The position numbers were made by a program, and so were the translations under genes. A stretch of 64,000 bases of DNA, taken from the NCBI GenBank assembly GCA_021772935.1, contig JAJFLA010000056.1, positions 1 through 64,000 on the forward strand. The letters run 5' to 3'. Below are positions 62,018 through 64,000 of this stretch, piece after piece. This DNA is from Gammaproteobacteria bacterium. Its GTDB lineage: Bacteria > Pseudomonadota > Gammaproteobacteria > Xanthomonadales > SZUA-36. How positions within the stretch are numbered: the stretch's first letter is position 1; each line of letters opens with the position of its first letter. The notes below the pieces were generated by a model, which was not told the DNA's origin, searched no databases, and worked only from the letters and a program-made list of their open reading frames with translations.

Positions 62018-63360
62018 AAAAAATTATTATCATTTTAGCCGTCGCCCTGTTGTCGTTTTCTGCGGTCGTTGCTGCACAAACACTTGATGAGTTGGCGGAA
62101 ATCGTACGGCGAGCCGCAAGCAGTGAAGGGCAAATTAACCAGGAGAGGGAAGAGCAGTTCCTGCGTGGACGTGATGATCAACGCAAGCTGCTGGCCAAGG
62201 CCAAGGCAGAAAAGAAACGAGAGGAAAAGCGCAGTGATGACCTGAAATCAGAATATGATCGCCTGGAGAGGGTGTTGGCTGAGCTGACCACCGTACTGCA
62301 AGAGCGTATGGGCAACCTTGGCGAACTGTTTGGTATCGTGCGACAGTCTTCAGGTGATATCCAGGCGGCGCTAAACGACTCCATGGTCTCTGCCCAACGC
62401 CCCGCGCGTGGTGTGTTCCTGTCTGAACTGGCACAACGCAAGGCATTGCCAAATGTTCAGGAACTGCGCACCGTCTGGTCGAGGATGGTCACAGAAATTG
62501 CTGAATCCGGCAAAGTGGTGAAATTCAACACAACAGTTGAGCGTGCCAATGGTGTTAAAGAAGAGCTGGAAGTTGTTCGGGTCGGTGTGTTCAATGCAGT
62601 GGCCAATGGGAGCTATCTTGATTGGGATTCGTCCAAAAGCACTGAAAACCTGATTGAACTTGCCCGCCAACCCCCAACCCGTTTTCAGGCAATGGCAAAA
62701 GACCTGCAAACAGCTAGTCCAGGGGAAATTACTGCGATGGCGGTAGACTTCACACGAGGTCAGATTCTGCGCGCGGTTGTACAGAGCAAAACACCGATTG
62801 AGCGTGTTAAAGAAGACGGTGGCCCGGTAGGTTATGTCATTATCGGTGTGGGTATGTTCGGCTTGCTGTTATGTCTCTGGAGAGCATTCATGCTTTATAC
62901 CACTGGCGGCCGGATAGGCAAGCAGCTCAAGAATGAAACTGCGAATAAAGGCAATCCATTGGGTCGTGTTATGTCAGTTTATTCTGACAATCCGGATATC
63001 GATATAGAGACACTTGAATTAAAGCTCGATGAGGCTATCTTGCGTGAATCTGCACCACTTGAGACGGGTCTGAGCTTTATCAAAGTGCTTTATGTTGTTG
63101 CACCCTTGCTTGGTCTGCTGGGTACCGTTGTAGGTATGATTGCGACCTTCCAGATGATTACTTTGTTTGGCACCGGTGATCCCCGTATGATGGCCGGCGG
63201 TATTTCCACCGCCCTGGTAACTACGGTACTGGGTCTGGTGGTAGCCATTCCCCTGACTTTGCTACATGCATTCCTGCAAGGTAAGAGTAAGGCATTGATC
63301 CAGGTGCTTGAAGAGCAGGCTGCAGGCATTATTGCCAGGCTTGCGGAGCGCAATGGATGA
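62014..63360 (+). CDS. Large MotA/TolQ/ExbB-family proton channel protein (TtpC-like)
   Basis: 448 residues. A signal peptide (IIIILAVALLSFSAVVAAQ), an N-terminal periplasmic coiled coil (about 40-110) and a mixed domain lie before the ExbB-type channel. This has helices near 275-295 (VGYVIIGVGMFGLLLCLW) and the paired channel helices in VAPLLGLLGTVVGMIATFQM and STALVTTVLGLVVAIPLTLL. This long form with a periplasmic front half is the TtpC type found with TonB2 systems. It works with the small ExbB/ExbD pair encoded next to carry proton motive force to TonB. It overlaps both neighbours by 4 bp. Confidence 0.85.
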   Translation: MKKIIIILAVALLSFSAVVAAQTLDELAEIVRRAASSEGQINQEREEQFLRGRDDQRKLLAKAKAEKKREEKRSDDLKSEYDRLERVLAELTTVLQERMGNLGELFGIVRQSSGDIQAALNDSMVSAQRPARGVFLSELAQRKALPNVQELRTVWSRMVTEIAESGKVVKFNTTVERANGVKEELEVVRVGVFNAVANGSYLDWDSSKSTENLIELARQPPTRFQAMAKDLQTASPGEITAMAVDFTRGQILRAVVQSKTPIERVKEDGGPVGYVIIGVGMFGLLLCLWRAFMLYTTGGRIGKQLKNETANKGNPLGRVMSVYSDNPDIDIETLELKLDEAILRESAPLETGLSFIKVLYVVAPLLGLLGTVVGMIATFQMITLFGTGDPRMMAGGISTALVTTVLGLVVAIPLTLLHAFLQGKSKALIQVLEEQAAGIIARLAERNG

Positions 63361-63881
63361 TTTGGTTTTATGACGCACTGGCTTCCATCAGGAGTTTTCT
63401 TGATTTAGGTGGCGATGTCCTTTATGCCATCATGTTGGTATTGTTCCTGATGTGGACTTTTATACTTGAGCGTCTATGGTATTTCTACAGGGTTCACCCG
63501 GATGAAAAACGCGCCACCGTATCTACCTGGGAAGCTCGAGCAGACACCCAGTCATGGTATGCCAAGCGTATTCGCGATGAAATGATTTCGAATACGTCCA
63601 TCGCGCTAAATAGCAATATCGGTTTGATCAAGGCTTTAATCGCAATTTGTCCGCTATTAGGGTTGATGGGAACAGTTACCGGTATGGTCAGTGTTTTCGA
63701 CGTTATGACTTATTCGGGTTCCGGCAACGCTCGTGCTATGGCTGCGGGTGTTTCCATGGCGACCGTGCCGACTATGGCCGGGATGGTTGCGGCACTTTCC
63801 GGTGTGTATTTCGGTACATGGCTGGAGCACAAGGCAACCACCGAAACTGAAGCACTTGGTGATTTACTGCAGTCACACTGA
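63357..63881 (+). CDS. ExbB-family proton channel protein
   Basis: 174 residues with three transmembrane helices: AIMLVLFLMWTFILERLWYF, ICPLLGLMGTVTGMVSVFDV and the third MATVPTMAGMVAALSGVYFG. The last two contain the Gly- and Thr-rich pore of MotA/TolQ/ExbB proteins. It is the short ExbB2-like partner in the operon. It probably forms the pentameric channel around an ExbD dimer. ATGA overlap with the TtpC-like gene upstream; the ExbD gene starts five bases after its stop. Confidence 0.88.
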   Translation: MIWFYDALASIRSFLDLGGDVLYAIMLVLFLMWTFILERLWYFYRVHPDEKRATVSTWEARADTQSWYAKRIRDEMISNTSIALNSNIGLIKALIAICPLLGLMGTVTGMVSVFDVMTYSGSGNARAMAAGVSMATVPTMAGMVAALSGVYFGTWLEHKATTETEALGDLLQSH

Positions 63882-63886
63882 TTACG

Positions 63887-64000
63887 ATGCCTAACATGAA
63901 ACGACATGCGCACACAGAAGATGCAGAAATCAATATCACGCCTATGCTTGATATCGTTTTTATAATGCTGATCTTTTTTATTGTCACGACATCCTTTACC
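63887..64000 (+). CDS. ExbD/TolR-family protein, N-terminus only (cut by window end)
   Basis: The first 38 residues are visible. After a short cytosolic stretch comes EINITPMLDIVFIMLIFFIV, where the ITPMLDIVFIML motif holds the conserved Asp in the membrane helix that takes part in proton transfer. ExbD dimers lie within the ExbB pore and have a periplasmic domain. ATG 63887 and 63896 are in frame; the first is taken. tonB and a TPR gene are expected beyond the edge, by analogy with TonB2 operons, but are not seen. Confidence 0.85.
   Translation, partial: MPNMKRHAHTEDAEINITPMLDIVFIMLIFFIVTTSFT

Overview
The window looks like chromosomal DNA of a free-living, respiring gammaproteobacterium outside the Enterobacterales. 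Several housekeeping neighbourhoods keep the E. coli order: zapA-6S RNA-fau, ygfB-pepP-ubiH-ubiI, pepA-holC-valS divergent from lptF-lptG, and holD-rimI. The organism has ubiquinone hydroxylases, at least four c-type cytochromes, OxyR and an ExbB/ExbD energising system. Most genes have moderate GC. The left edge (1-3300) and the gene at 9770 are visibly richer in AT and look acquired.

Layout. 1-3300: the tail of an IS3-family transposase, then an AT-rich pair made of a membrane protein and a geranylgeranyl-reductase-like flavoprotein, then a gene-free stretch with a structured RNA candidate and a terminator. 3294-5665: a TetR regulator with a perfect operator in its promoter and an acyl-CoA dehydrogenase. 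6081-9482: ygfK. 9770-20873: a beta-propeller protein, a two-component system, a reaction-centre-type cytochrome with TPRs, a membrane-anchored XRE regulator facing a penicillin-acylase-type hydrolase, a MarC protein, a PLP decarboxylase and two convergent small cytochromes. 21188-32360: a tightly packed operon, ssnA-ygfM-xdhD-(PLP enzyme)-ygeY-ygeW-carbamate kinase-(threonine-synthase-like PLP enzyme). 32431-35396: DsbB/DsbA pair, cytochrome c and TlpA-like lipoprotein. 35431-42592: rpiA, EVE protein, fau, 6S RNA, zapA, ygfB, pepP and two ubi hydroxylases. 42666-42877: a 212-bp element with terminal inverted repeats. 42909-53134: cysteine synthase, OxyR, SRPBCC protein, trpS, trhO, MscS, proS, pssA, holD-like gene and rimI. 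53137-60955: valS, holC, pepA, lptFG and an RDD protein. 61241-64000: a DUF3450/ExbB/ExbB/ExbD operon cut by the window end.

How the genes work together. The operon at 21188, with the detached ygfK, corresponds to the purine/uric-acid catabolic cluster of E. coli and gut anaerobes (ygfK, ssnA, ygfM, xdhD, ygeY, ygeW, carbamate kinase). A molybdenum hydroxylase, an aminohydrolase, a ureido-hydrolase and a carbamoyltransferase would feed carbamoyl phosphate to carbamate kinase for ATP. The usual diaminopropionate ammonia-lyase (ygeX) and hyuA are not seen; two other fold-type-II PLP enzymes hold places in the operon.

The most unusual non-coding signal is a 257-bp element between holC and valS (55900-56156). 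It holds two head-to-head copies of a structured ~95-nt module. Each copy has its own perfectly paired but unrelated outer arms, and an inner hairpin that differs by compensatory changes. Its outermost inverted repeat carries the holC stop codon at one end and the valS ribosome binding site at the other. It could be a mobile palindromic element, a leader structure for valS, or both.
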